Shown here piece after piece: positions 1 through 11,100 of a stretch of 24,266 nucleotides of DNA. The notes beneath the pieces were generated by a model. That model made no database searches. It saw only the letters and a program-made list of their open reading frames with translations, and was not told where the DNA came from. Positions within the stretch are counted from its first letter, which is position 1, and the number at the start of each line of letters is the position of its first letter. Source of the stretch: Priapulus caudatus (Eukaryota; Priapulida; Priapulimorpha; Priapulimorphida; Priapulidae); contig NW_014577161.1 in the NCBI RefSeq assembly GCF_000485595.1, positions 331,910 through 356,175 on the forward strand, written 5' to 3'. Position numbers and translations under genes: made by a program.

Positions 1-37
<37 letters not shown>
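1..37. repeat. (AG)n microsatellite at the window edge
   Basis: A pure AG dinucleotide run that begins at or before the first base of the window, followed by a few imperfect GA units to about position 52. Confidence 0.95.
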
Positions 38-42
<5 letters not shown>

Positions 43-52
43 GGGGAGAGAG

Positions 53-476
53 TTACTTCACACAAATGGAGGTCTTTCAGATAAAAGGTTATTTCACGAA
101 TGTAGATGGTTTTGTCCATGTGCAGCACTGCTACGTGTACAGGTGGCGAGATTGTGTGCAGCAGGCGTGCGATGCTGCTTTCTGCAGACGGTAAAGAAGG
201 TGTTACGCCTGTTAGTGCTGTAGGAACTGAAAGTCGGTGTATGCGATCAAGAGCGTATAAAGAAGGAGAGCGTACAACGGTGAAATGGTGGCCCGTTTTA
301 TTTTGACGATTCCTTGCGGTATTATTGATCAGCTGTCCTACCTTGTTAATATAAAACAAGCCGCTTGTCCCTACGATGCTCCTACGCTGAGCTAATGAGC
401 GGTGAAAATCTGGTATTTTCGCCGAAAACCGACTCGAGATCAGTGTTTACTGCGACTGTCTCTAACAGCTACAGCG
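53..476. other. Non-coding stretch, nothing recognised
   Basis: Mixed-composition DNA. Short open frames exist but none resembles a protein family or has convincing exon boundaries. No RNA gene or transposon end was recognised. Confidence 0.5.
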
Positions 477-536
477 ACCCGCCCCCGCCCCCGCCTTCGC
501 CCCGCCCTCGCCCCGCCCCGCCCCGCCCCCGCCCCG
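477..536. repeat. GC-rich CCCCG-type repeat with G-quadruplex potential
   Basis: About 60 bases of imperfect pentamer repeats (CCCCG, CCCGC). The minus strand has many closely spaced runs of four or five G and could form a G-quadruplex; the plus strand could form an i-motif. There is no gene immediately downstream on which to base a promoter claim. Confidence 0.8.
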
Positions 537-714
537 GTTTTTAAGATCCCTTACTACAAGTATTGAGACGCTAACGTGCGTCGTATGAATCATCGGTAAT
601 GGGTGAATAATGTACAATGTAATGCATCTCGCGCCTTTGCTCATTAGCAACTAGACAAATTTGCACAATTTTGTATGCGCGGTACGTATACGGGCACGTG
701 TAATAGTTGTGTGA

Positions 715-812
715 TGTGTGTGCAAGCGCGTGTGCGTTCATTCATGCGTCCGTCCGTGCATGTGTGTGTCCGTGCGTGCGTGCGTGCGTCCGTGCGCGCG
801 TGCGTATGTATA
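715..812. repeat. Imperfect (TGCG)n/(TCCG)n/(TG)n repeat
   Basis: Alternating purine-pyrimidine tetranucleotides (TGCG, TGTG, TCCG). It is likely to favour Z-DNA. Open frames across it on both strands are repeat shadows. Confidence 0.8.
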
Positions 813-1529
813 GATGGATACACAAGTAGACACACATACGATAAGTACCGCAGTACCATACGAGGACTAGTGCGCAATCCGTGCCCTACCGTCAAGATGC
901 GTGGATGCGGAGGTGGGTTTACTATAAGCTCCAGACTCCTCCTTTCCAAGAAGCCTTATCAGCTTCCTTCTCAGCTACGCATCAACGTACGTACGCAGGT
1001 GTTCGCGTCGGTGAACACGCGCCGCAATTTGATGCCAAGTACCATATATTAGTTAAGACGTTAAGACTGTCGCCAGCGTCGTCGTCTGCTCAGGATTGCT
1101 CCCAGCAACGGCAGTCGACTTATCCGTGACCAATGCCCGCCCGAAGTCTGTTGTTGTTGTACTGGGGGTTTAAATGTTGATCTTTTTGAAGTTTAGGATC
1201 TTGTAGAATCGTACAGCACTATCCCTCGGGTTGTGCTGACGTCGGCGGGCTCTGTGTACCTGGGTAATCTGATAAGTGGGCCGACGTTCTCCCCTCCGAT
1301 AGCTGGGCTCCCTCTGAGAGCTAGCGTATATTCGCGTACTAGATGCGCGCGACGAATCGCCCGCGTGCCGGTATGTTTATCCGTTTAATTAATATGTTTG
1401 TGTAATCCATCGCTGGCACGCTTTCCTGCGCGCCCCCACCTTCCTGTCGCGCCGCTGCGTTTCCATAGCAACGGGAGAGTGTTTTGTGCCGAAAAGATCA
1501 GCTTGCCATATTGCCTCGTAGCTAGCCAC
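813..1529. other. Non-coding stretch, nothing recognised
   Basis: Unique-looking DNA of balanced composition. I found no domain-like translation and no tRNA-like structure. Bases 1530-1561 just beyond it are a short GGC/G-rich run. Confidence 0.45.
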
Positions 1530-1689
1530 GGCGGCGGCGGCGGCGGGGGTGGGGGGGCGGCGAAAGTCGCGTTGCACTTTTTCGATGTTCGACGCGCTGC
1601 AGTTCCGCGCCATCGGAGAAGTCCAGCGAGTGCTTCCTCTCCAACACAGAGCTCTTTCTCTCCGTCTTTCTCGCGTTCTCTTCCTCTCG

Positions 1690-1692
<3 letters not shown>

Positions 1693-1750
<58 letters not shown>
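1693..1750. repeat. (TC)n microsatellite
   Basis: Essentially perfect TC dinucleotide run of 58 bases. It opens a long compound simple-repeat tract that continues to about 2134. Confidence 0.95.
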
Positions 1751-1753
<3 letters not shown>

Positions 1754-1770
1754 ATCCCTATCGCTATCGC

Positions 1771-2083
1771 TATCTGTCGGTCGGTCTGTCTGCCCGTCTG
1801 TCTCTCTGTCTGTCTGTCTCTGTTTCTGGTCTCTCTGTCTGTCTGTCTATCTGTCTGTATTTCTCTTTGTTTGTCTGTCTATCCGTCCGTCCGCCTCTCT
1901 GTCTGTATGTCTGTCTGTCTATCCTTCCATCCGCCTGTCTGTCAGTCTGTCCGTTTATCTGTCTGTCTGTCTGTCTGCCTGTCTGGCTGTCTGTCTGTCT
2001 GTCTGTCTGTTTGCCTGTCTGTCTGTCTGTCTGCTTGTTTGTCTGTCTATCTATCCGTCCATCCGTTTGTCTGCCTGTTTGCC
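1771..2083. repeat. Imperfect (TGTC)n tetranucleotide tract
   Basis: More than 300 bases of CTGT/TGTC tetramers interspersed with TATC and TCCG/TCCA variants. The purity and the way variants cluster fit replication slippage. The tract reads as Ser/Leu/Cys/Val-rich peptide in all forward frames, which is repeat shadow, not coding. A second CT-rich run follows at 2085-2134. Confidence 0.9.
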
Positions 2084-2317
2084 CCCCTCCTCTCTCTCTC
2101 TCTCTTTCGCTCTCTCTCTCCCTTTCTCTCTCTACTAGTTTTCCAGAGCACATAATCTGATAGCTGGTGACGCCAGCTATTTTCCTCTGCACGCGAGCCT
2201 TTATTTAATCATATGTGTTGCTGTCTCGCCGGTGAGGTTTGCCGACGTTCACATTATGATGTCTCGCAGACAGCGAATCTGGTTTCAACGCATCAACGAA
2301 AAATTGCAGGGGTGAGG

Positions 2318-2498
2318 GATGGACGCAAAGCGTAGATGGGGGTAGACGTAGCAGTTTATTTGTCGCTAGATGCAATAATGTAACCCAACACGTAGTATGA
2401 TTGCTAAGGTTAGGGTTACAACATTTTAGGGAAGATGGATGGACGGAAAGCGTAGATGGGGGTAGACGTAGCAGTATATTCGTCGCTAGATACAATAA
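2318..2498. repeat. Direct repeat, two copies exactly 120 bp apart
   Basis: A segment of about 61 bases is present at 2318-2378 and again at 2438-2498 with only a few substitutions and no length change. Both copies share GCGTAGATGGGGGTAGACGT and end in AATAATGTAACCCA. The material between the copies is unrelated. The second copy runs directly into the inverted repeat at 2487-2547. Confidence 0.85.
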
Positions 2499-2547
2499 TG
2501 TAACCCAAACCCTATCCTCTTGGGTTTGGGTTACATTATTGTATCTA
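2487..2547. repeat. Inverted repeat, 26-bp perfect arms with 9-nt spacer
   Basis: The left arm is 2487-2512 and its exact reverse complement is 2522-2547, separated by nine bases (2513-2521). The inner ends of the arms are AACCCAAACCC and GGGTTTGGGTT, a telomere-like pattern but not a TTAGGG array. It could be the hinge of an inverted duplication of the 120-bp repeat or a short foldback element. Confidence 0.85.
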
Positions 2548-2654
2548 ATTCATCCTGAGCAGCGATCACGTTCAAGCTTACTCCGATCTCTGTCGTAACG
2601 TATCGTGACGTCATTGCTCGACGTTACATCGTCGTCATCGTCGTCGTAGCTAAT

Positions 2655-2691
2655 GTTGTTGTTCGTGTTGCTGCTACTGCTACTGCTGCTT

Positions 2692-2724
<33 letters not shown>

Positions 2725-2821
2725 TTGTTGCTGCTGCTGCTGTTGTTGCTGCTGCTGCTGCTGTTGCTGTTGTTGTTGTTGCTGCTGCTGCTGCTGTTGT
2801 TGTTGTTGTTGTTGCTGCTGC

Positions 2822-2855
<34 letters not shown>

Positions 2856-2893
2856 GGTGCTGCTGCTGCTGCTGCTGCTGCTGTTGTTGTTGT
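2655..2893. repeat. CTG/TTG trinucleotide repeat tract
   Basis: About 240 bases of CTG and TTG triplets in alternating blocks, with a few CTA and CTT units. It gives poly-Leu on the plus strand and poly-Ser/Asn, poly-Ala/Thr or poly-Gln on the minus strand. There is no flanking protein sequence to suggest it is translated. Confidence 0.9.
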
Positions 2894-4132
2894 TTGACAC
2901 ATTTCCGAGTCCCAGCATCGCGCCTTACTTGTGAGCGGGCGCATGACTAGTGCGTGCCCCTGCCGCGTGCGGCGCCCCAGTCGCGACTGCCGCCGCTACC
3001 GCTCGGACTGCGCAGTAACCTCATCCGGCGACAAACGTCGCCACCGTCGCTGCGTCGCGTAGTTGACGCTGTGCGCGACGCTGTGACGACCGTGACATCA
3101 CGTGTGCGAGCGTGTCTGCCGCCGACGCCGCGACTCCGTCACTCTAAGCAATTTAAGCACTCTAAGCAGACGAGCGCGGCGGGGGATTACGTCGCGCTAT
3201 GTCAGTCGTCGGCCTCGTCGCCCGGTAAGACAGTAGTGTCTTCTGTCCGTACGCGCGCGTGCGGGCATGTGGGCGGGCGGACGCACCTGCCGGCGCGGCC
3301 GCGCGCGACTCACTACGTGCACTGATTAACGGCGGGGTGACATTAATCAGTCACCAACACTAGCGTCGCGTCACTGTCACCAACACTAGCGTCGCTTGGA
3401 TGATTACACGCCGAGCCGACGATCAGCTGCCTCTGGTGTGACACATTATATCTGTGCGCGTCGGCAAGACGGTGTCGCTGCTGGCCGGGGTGCGACGTAG
3501 CGGTGAGAGTCAGGGTGGAGCAGCAGCTCGTATCACACACATCACGAACCCTGGAAACTCAAACTCTATCCGACACTAACGGTGCGTTATGCAATCAAGC
3601 GGTTGTTGCATTACAATCGGATGGAATTCTCGCTAAGTTGAATGCGTAATTCAACCTGCCAGCGGCTGGGGAGGGCTTGAGTACGTTACGATCAGTCAGA
3701 GAATTGAAGTGGCGGGGGAGGGGCAGCCATAGGATTTGCTACGACTGCAGTACAGACGGCTTAAATTCGCAGGGATACTTACGTCTGCACTCCGATCGGC
3801 CGCGATTTCTGTAATTTGTTATTATATGTGCAGCGCAATCAACTCTAGCCGCTTATACGGATTACGGCGTAGCCCAGGCAGAGCAATCTGTTTAGAAACG
3901 AGCTCTTTCGGCTTTTTTGCGAGGAAAGCCGTTAGCTTTGTTCTAGAAATATTGAAGTCGAAGAAGAGAGAAATCTTGAAATCGAGATCCCTAGAAATCG
4001 TTGCGAATGCATGTTGTGCAGTCACCTGAGATTTTGCGTTGATCGGATTGTTTTAAGCATGGCCTATTGGAATATAAAGCGTTCTTTTCATGCCGGTGTG
4101 CATGAATACGCGTGTAGTGTCTGTGTAGTGCC
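2894..4132. other. Non-coding stretch, small direct repeat only
   Basis: The first 400 bases are GC-rich. A short direct repeat (GTCACCAACACTAGCGTCGC) occurs at 3350 and 3376, a 26-bp period. Open frames here and around 3736-4029 have no family resemblance or compatible splice sites. I see no gene. Confidence 0.45.
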
Positions 4133-4209
4133 GCATGTACCATATATAATAGCATGTACCATATATAATAGCATGTACCATATATAATAGCATGTACCAT
4201 ATATAATAG
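4133..4209. repeat. 19-bp tandem repeat, four copies
   Basis: Four identical copies of a 19-bp unit beginning GCATGTACC and containing TATATAATA start at 4133, 4152, 4171 and 4190. The unit resembles a TATA motif and holds a CATG/GTAC-type palindrome, but there is no evidence that it is a promoter. Confidence 0.9.
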
Positions 4210-4467
4210 CACTGGGGTTGTATAATTTTGTTCACCTTTCTGACAGATTCGCTCTATGTCCAACCTTTTTCTGGGCGTAGTAGGTGCAGCAATCGTGCTG
4301 TATGTGCAATCGTGTATGAGCTATCGTGCAATCATGGTGCAGTCCCGTGTTATGTTAGAACGGCCGACGCGCGTTAATTTATCGCTATTAAATACAGCAA
4401 TTGCATACATATGAAGCAAATCTAAGGAGGCAAGAAGAGCGTCCTCTCATGTGTAGGATCATGGTTT
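4210..4467. other. Non-coding spacer between small tandem repeats
   Basis: Nothing recognised apart from several short, diverged GCAATCGTG-like words at 4290-4340 that may be remnants of another tandem repeat. Confidence 0.4.
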
Positions 4468-4545
4468 ACAATACAATACAATACAATTACAATACAATAC
4501 AATACAATACACACAATGCAACGAAATACAATACACTAAAATATT
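4468..4545. repeat. (AATAC)n pentanucleotide repeat
   Basis: A run of AATAC pentamers with interruptions (AATTAC, ACACAATGC). It is degenerate at the right end. Confidence 0.85.
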
Positions 4546-4960
4546 ATACGATACGATGCAATCTATATACAATACTCGTATAGTATAGGCGTTGGGTGAC
4601 CATGTGACATTAGCATCGTTTTACGAAGGTGCCCGAGGGTGCCCGAATGTGCCTTTCCCGCTTCCGGTGCCTAAGGAAAATCGCCTGCTGTGTGCTACTG
4701 CTGCTCGAATCCCGAGCTTGTGTGTACGTGGTATCGTCAGAATTGTAAATGCATGCGTTGCGCACGTTATTGTATTTCTCTTGCTGTTACTTGCGTTTTC
4801 TCTGTGCGTTACGTAAGCTGGCGCTAGTTTGTATTGTGTTAACACACGACTCGGCAGTGACTAAGGCAGCGGTTTGTTAGAGATTCACTGAAACGTTTAG
4901 AGAGATTCGCTAACTTAAAGATGTCTGCCTATATGCCGTCGTGCGATTGCTGCCGGAAAG
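4546..4960. other. Non-coding stretch, nothing recognised
   Basis: No domain-like translation or RNA gene seen between the AATAC repeat and the ACGC-rich array. Confidence 0.4.
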
Positions 4961-4965
4961 CTGCA

Positions 4966-5296
4966 CGCACACGCGCGCACGCACGCACTAACTCGCTCAC
5001 GCACGCACGCACGCACTTACTCGCTCACGGACGAACGCGCTTACTCGCTCACGGTACGCACGCACTTACTCACTGACGGACGAACGCACTTACTAACTCG
5101 CTCACGGACGCACGCACTTACTCGCTCACGCACGCACGCACTTACTCGCTGACGGACGAACGCACTTACTAACTCGCTCACGGACGCACGCGCTTACTCG
5201 CTCGTGCACGCACGCACTTACTCGCTGACGGACGAACGCACTTACTAACTCGCTCACGGACGCACGCGCTTACTCGCTCACGCACGAACGCATGCA
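4966..5296. repeat. ACGC-rich compound array with 76-bp higher-order period
   Basis: Short words CGCACGCA, CTTACTCGCT and GACGGACGAA are arranged in a larger order. GACGGACGAA recurs at 5075, 5151 and 5227, exactly 76 bp apart, with a shorter 49-bp step on the left (about 5026). The internal words show a smaller original unit that has been re-amplified as a block. Confidence 0.8.
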
Positions 5297-6133
5297 CGCA
5301 CACACGTGCTGGCGCGCAAACACGCTAGCATCGATTGCATTGATCGGCTGCGCGGTGAAACCAGGCGAGCGGCGAGGTTCGTGTCTCCGGTCTAGCGTCC
5401 CCCAGTCATGGAGTGTGTTTCCTCCCCTCCCCCTCCCTCCACACACTGATCCTATCTCGCACAGCTTCCTCTGCATTATTTCATTTCGCCAGCAGCTACA
5501 CACTGATGATCCGATATTGAGTTTTTACGGCTTTTCGCATTCATTCACGAGCGTTCACTCGTCATCCCGCCCCCACGTCAAGCGTAGTAGTACTAATCCG
5601 GTGGACTCTTTCCCCGGGCTGATCATGACGTAGTGATGGCTCGTGCGGGTTATACGTTATATAAATTATAACCACGTGCGGTTCTCGCGCGGCTGACACC
5701 AAGGGTGATGGAGGGGTGGAGAACGGTGAGAGGGAGGATTCGCCCGGCGGGGTTGCAGTTTGCAGATGAAATGCCCAACGAGGGGGGTGCTTGGTTGGAT
5801 ACGGACTTGTCACAATAGTGTTTGAGTTTAATGCGCGGAGGCTGAAGAGTCGGGGGAGAATCTAAGGGCGCGGGCAAGATGAGGATGGAGAGGTGGACAG
5901 AGGAGGGAGGGTGGTGGGGAGGGAGAGAGGAGACTCGGGTAGTGGAGGGGATAATCATGTCCTGTATACAGTAGCAGCGTCCTCGCCCCGTCCCCGCCTC
6001 AGGCGTGCCGCCAACTACGGTCCCGCGACGTTGATGCCACAAATTCTACTCCAGTGAATTGAACACAGCGATCAACTACTAGAATGCTTCACGAAAAATC
6101 TAAAAAAAAACGACACGAGTGTTTCCCCGCAGC
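5297..6133. other. Non-coding stretch, nothing recognised
   Basis: CT-rich around 5420-5450 and GA-rich around 5700-5950. Open frames follow the compositional bias and resemble no known protein. Confidence 0.4.
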
Positions 6134-6216
6134 AGAGCGAGAGCGAGATCTAGAGCGAGAGCGAGAGCGAGAGCGAGAGCGAGAGCGAGATCTAGAGCGA
6201 GAGCGAGAGCGAGAGC
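6134..6216. repeat. (GAGAGC)n hexanucleotide repeat
   Basis: Hexamers of GAGAGC/GAGCGA type, interrupted twice by an identical GAGATCTAGAGC block. This suggests an internal duplication of a longer unit. Confidence 0.9.
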
Positions 6217-6298
6217 AGCCTTTAAGGCCTGAAGCCTGAAGCCGAGCACTTCATTATCGGATGAAATTAAACCGTACGACATCGACGATCGGACATCA

Positions 6299-6342
6299 CC
6301 CGTGGGTTGTTATTATAACCACCGTGGGTTGTTATTACCCCG
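6299..6342. repeat. Two-copy 22-bp direct repeat
   Basis: CCGTGGGTTGTTATTA occurs twice about 24 bases apart and is followed by a further CCGTG. The copies are nearly identical. Confidence 0.6.
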
Positions 6343-7126
6343 TGCCCCTGACGCGATGACGAAATCGGCGCCGATTTAAAATTCACCGTAGATTTTCTCT
6401 TAATGGATCTAGGCGAACGGAGGCGGATTTCCAAAACAAAAAATGATACCCCGTGTGCGCGAATTTATTTTTTATTCGTTCGTGGGGTGCGGGTTGATCA
6501 ATTGTGTAATGCTAAATTTCTCAACGCGGCGCTGGCTTAGTTTTAATGAGTATCGGACACTCCCGCCTTCTGTTACCCACGAGTGTGATCAATCTCGATA
6601 CTAATGGCAATTAAGCGAGTGTTGGGTGATGCGTGCAGCGACGGAGATACACACGAGCGCGTCATTATACAGTCGTTGCGAAGGCGAGTAGAAGTGGGCA
6701 CGCCGTGGCTTCTCTGCTCTGTACGCTAGCTATTCTGTTACATCACGGCGATTTCTAATTGTGGAGGGCTCCTCAGCATCGGTAATGCATGTAACAACGC
6801 AGAGCAATTAGCGCGGTGTGCAGTGTGCGTGCCGCAGCGTGTGCGTGCCGCAGCGTATGCGCGCCGCAGCGTGTACGTTGTTGGCGGCTTCGACATGCCG
6901 GCGTAACATAGACCGACTGGTTAAGAGTCTTTCTATGTATCGGGAATGTGGAGCGCCCCTAATGGCCTACAAACTGTATACACACATACTCCCCCCCCCT
7001 CTCTCTCTCTCTCTATATATATATATAGCTAAGCGGAAATAACGCCGGCGTTGCCCGGGAAATCAGTGGCGTACTCAGTTGGTGACCGCTGTGCAAAGGA
7101 AAATACCTAAAAAATCCTAACTATCT
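6343..7126. other. Mostly unique non-coding DNA with an 18-bp short array
   Basis: The only structure seen is a run of about three copies of an 18-bp unit built from GTGCGTGCCGCAGCGT at roughly 6816-6870, and a (CT)n(TA)n microsatellite at 6995-7027. No coding exon or RNA gene was recognised. Confidence 0.5.
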
Positions 7127-7470
7127 CTCTATCCATGCATCCATACATGCATCCATTCCTGCATCTCATCCCATTCCATGCCATCCATCCCATCCCATCC
7201 CATCGCCAGTCGCATCCCATCCCACTCGCAATAAGAGAAAAACAAACATCCCATCCATCCATCCACCCACCCATCCCAATCCCATCCAGCCCATCCCACC
7301 CATCCCAATCCCATCCATCGCACTGCATCGCATCGCGCATGCCATCCCAATGCTCAGTCGCATCCCATCCATCCCATCCCATATCCGGCATCCCATCTCA
7401 ATCGCATCCCATCCACCCATGACATCGCATGCCATGCCATAGGCCATCTCCATGCCAATGCCATCCCAAC
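7127..7470. repeat. CATCC/CATCG pentamer satellite
   Basis: About 340 bases dominated by ATCCC, CATCC and CATGC words. It is open in several frames on both strands (giving His/Pro/Ser-rich or Trp/Asp/Gly/Met-rich peptides), which is expected of a pentamer repeat without stop codons. An A-rich segment follows to about 7560. Confidence 0.9.
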
Positions 7471-7594
7471 GTTAAAAAAAATAAGACCATTAAGAAAAAA
7501 CAAATTAATAAATAAATTATAATTAAAAAGCCATAAAAACTAATACATAACTAAAGAGGTAGTAAAGGGACAAGGAAAAAAGGGAAAATAAAGT

Positions 7595-7663
7595 TCCCCA
7601 GCTGGGACTCGAACCCGAATCCGGTGGTAGGAGACGGATGACGAGCGATTACGCCACTGGCGT
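7595..7663 (-). mobile_element. tRNA-like, probable tRNA-derived SINE head
   Basis: On the minus strand, a good polymerase III B box (GGTTCGAGTCC, plus-strand positions 7605-7615) lies about 40 bases downstream of an A-box-like TGGCGTAATCG. The ends CGCCAG and CTGGGG can pair as part of an acceptor stem. The pieces span only about 69 nt, the T-stem has a mismatch and no clean anticodon arm is evident. A SINE head or decayed tRNA is therefore more likely than a working tRNA gene. The A/T-rich sequence at 7470-7590 would be its downstream body or tail. Confidence 0.5.
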
Positions 7664-8100
7664 CCGTTAAGGTATAGCACCATGGATTCAGCACGTACGT
7701 GATGTTTGATCTGTACGCCTCCCATCTATTGATGATATAAGTTTCTCAAAATTTTTAACTTTTGTAACTTTTAATTCCCCCAACGTCTGATTCTGAAATA
7801 TCTTTAGTTTTCCTCTAGCGCGAGTTTCTCATAGTTATGCGAGTACGACTAAGTCGGCTAACAACTTATATATATAGATCCCCGTGTGACTTATACCGAT
7901 GAAATGTCACATTACTATATATAGTAATGCTTATTTTAGTCCAGCGACTGCTATCTGGGCTCTATATAATCTCATGATATAAATAAAAAATAAATAATAA
8001 ATATAATATATTATATGGTATTATTATTAATTTATTATTTATATTGCTTTATACATACTCCTTGACGTACCCATGTACCCGTGTTTTTCCCCGTAGCCTT
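7664..8100. other. AT-rich non-coding stretch before the 36-bp array
   Basis: Very AT-rich around 7970-8045 with foldback potential. It contains a perfect 20-bp palindrome at 7910-7929 (CATTACTATATATAGTAATG). No gene seen. Confidence 0.55.
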
Positions 8101-11100
8101 AGCCTACTTATCTATCATACGTGCAACCGATGAGAGCCTTTCACCATATCTATCAACGTGCAGCCGAATGAGAGCCGACAATATTATCAAACGTTGTAAA
8201 TGCCGAATGAGAGCCTACCATGATCTATCATGACGTGGCGAGGCCGAAGAGAGCCTACCAATCTATCATATCGTGCAGTCGAATTAAGTCTACCATATCC
8301 TATCATGCGTGGCAGACCTAATGAGGTCTACCGATAATTTATCATACGTCAGGGCCGAATGAGAGTCTACGCATATGCTACCATACGTGCAGCCGAAATG
8401 AAGCTACCATATCTATCATAAGCGTGTAGCGAATGAGAGTCTACCAAATATTTTATCATACGTGCAGCCGAATGCAGAGCCATACGCATATCTATCATAG
8501 GCGTGGCCAGCGAAGAAGAGCGCTACCCATATCTATCATTACGTGCAGCCGAATGAGAGCATACATATCTATCATACGTGCAGCCGAATAGAGTCTACCA
8601 TATCTATCGCATACGTGGCAGCCGAATATGAGAGTCTAGCCATATCTATCACAACGGGGCAGCCGAATGAGAGTCCACTTTATCTATCATACGTGCAGCC
8701 GAAATGAAGTCCTTACCATATGCTATCAAATCATACGTGCAACCGAATGAGAGCCTACCATATCTATCATACGTGGCAACCGAATGAGAGCCTACCATAT
8801 CTATCATACGTGCAGCCGAATGAGACCTACCCATATTCTATCATACGTGCAGCCAGAATGAGAGCCGACAATCTATCATACGTGCAGCGAATGAGAGGCG
8901 CTACCATATCACAACGTGGCAGCCGAAATGAGAGTTCTACCATATCTATCATACTGCAAGCCGAGTGAGAGTCTACCATAAATCTATCACACCGGGCCGG
9001 CCGAATGAGAGTCTACCAATCTATCATACGTGCAGCCGAATGAGAGTCTACCATATCTGCATACGTGCAGCCGAACGAGAGCCCCTACCATATCCTATCA
9101 TACGTGCAGCCGAATGAGAGCCTACCGATATCTATCATACGTGCAGCCGAAGGAGACAGCCTAGCCATTCTAATCATACGTGCAGCCGAATGAACCTACC
9201 ATATCTATTCAATTCGTGCAGCCGAATGAGAGTCTACGCATATCTACTCATATCGTCAGCTCGACTGAGAGTCCTACAATCTATCACACGGCAGCCGAAG
9301 GAGAGTCTACAATTCTATCAGACGTGCAGCTCGAATGAGAGCTCTATGCCATATCTACATAGCTGGGCAAGCCGATGAGACCAACCATATCTAGCATACG
9401 TGCAGGCCGATGAGAGCCTAACCATATCTATCATTACGTGCAGTGCCGATGAGAGCCTACGCAATATCTATCATAGCGTGCAGCCGAATGAGAGCTACCA
9501 TATCTATCATACCTGGCCGCCGAATGAGCGGCCTACCCCCTATCTACCAATACGTGCAGCCGAATGAGAGTCTACCATATCTATCATTAACTGCGGCCAA
9601 TGAGAGTCTACCATATCTATCATACGGCAGCCGGAAGAGAGCCGTACGGACATATCTAAATCATACTGCAGCCGAATGAGAGCCTACCATTATCATCATA
9701 ACTGGCGCGCGAATGAGACCTACCAATTACTACATAATCGTGGCGGCCGAATGAGAGCGCTACCATATCATATCAGAGGCGCCGTGCAGCCGAATGAGAG
9801 TCTACCATATATGCTTATCATAGCGTGCAGTGCCGAATGAGAGTCTACCATATCTATCATATATCGTGCAAGCCGAATGAGAGCCTACCATATCTATCAT
9901 CACGTGCAGCGAATGAGAGTCCTACTCATATTCTATCATACGTGCAGCCGAATGAGAGCTACAATCTATCAACGTGGCAGCTCGAAGAGAGTCTACCATA
10001 TCTATCACACGTGCAGCGATGAGAGTCTACCATATCTAAATCATACTGGGCAGCGATATGAGGAGCCTACTATATCTAATGCATACTGCAGCCGAATGAG
10101 AGCCTACTTACTACATACTGCGGCCCGAAATGAGAGCCCACCAAGTCTATCAGCAGGCCGGGCAGCCGAATGAGAGTCTAGCAATGCTATCATACGTGCA
10201 AGGCCGAATGAGAGGCCTACTTATCCCTCTCATACGTGCAGAGCCGAATGAAGAGTCTACCATATCATCATACGTGCGGCGAATGAGAGAGCCTACTATA
10301 CTATCATAGCGCTGCAGCCGAATGAAGTCTAACCATATCCTATCATACGTGCCGGCCCGAATGAGAGTCAATCCATATCATCATACGTGCAGCCGAATGG
10401 AGAGCACCAAATGCTATCATAGGCAGCCGAATGAGAGCCTACCATAGTCTATCATACATGCAGCCGAATGAGAGCCTACATATGCTATCATACGTGCAGC
10501 CGAATGAGAGCCTACCATATCTATCACACGGGCAGGCGCGAAATGCAGAGTCTAACCATATCTATCATACGCGCCGCGAATGAAGAGTCTACCATATCTA
10601 TCAACGTGCGAGCCCGAATGAGAGCCCCAGTATCTATCATACATGCAGCCGAATGAGAGCCTACATAATCTACATACGTGCAGCGCGAATGAGAGCCCTA
10701 ACCATATCTTATCACACGCGGCAGCCGAATTGAGATCTACCATATCTATCATCACGGTGCAGCCTGAATGTAGAGTCTAACCAATATCATTATCATACGT
10801 AAGCCGAATAAGCCTACCATATCTAATCATACGGTGAAGGCCCGAATGTGAGTCTACCATATCTATCATACGTGCAGCCGAATAGAGCCCACCCATATCT
10901 ATCATACGTGCAGCGCGAAATGAGAGCCTACCATAATCTATCATTACGTGCAGCCGAATAGAGTCTATCCATATCTAATCATACTGAAGCCGAATGAGAG
11001 CGCTACCATATCAATACGGCGCAGCCGAATGAGAGCTCTACCATATCGTATCATACGTGCAGGCGAATGAGAGTCAGCCATATGCTTATCATACGTGTCT

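Noticed and set aside
1398-2160. Long open frames rich in Ser/Leu/Cys/Val
   Set aside because: They coincide with TC and TGTC simple repeats and are open in several frames at once, with no family resemblance.
2401-2420. Telomere-like TTAGGGTTA
   Set aside because: Only one motif plus related words in the inverted repeat, with no tandem TTAGGG array, so no interstitial telomere is claimed.
2550-2944. Poly-Leu, poly-Asn/Ser and poly-Thr/Ala open frames
   Set aside because: Products of the CTG/TTG trinucleotide tract on either strand; no flanking non-repetitive protein sequence.
3736-4029. 97-codon open frame with mixed composition
   Set aside because: No recognisable domain, no plausible splice sites in phase and a minus-strand frame of similar length; likely chance.
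4133-4209. Tandem TATA-box promoter
   Set aside because: The TATATAA words are part of a 19-bp tandem repeat, and no transcription unit starts nearby.
7107-7453. Open frames on both strands rich in Trp/Gly/Met/Asp or His/Pro
   Set aside because: A pentamer repeat without stop codons opens all frames; no coding evidence.
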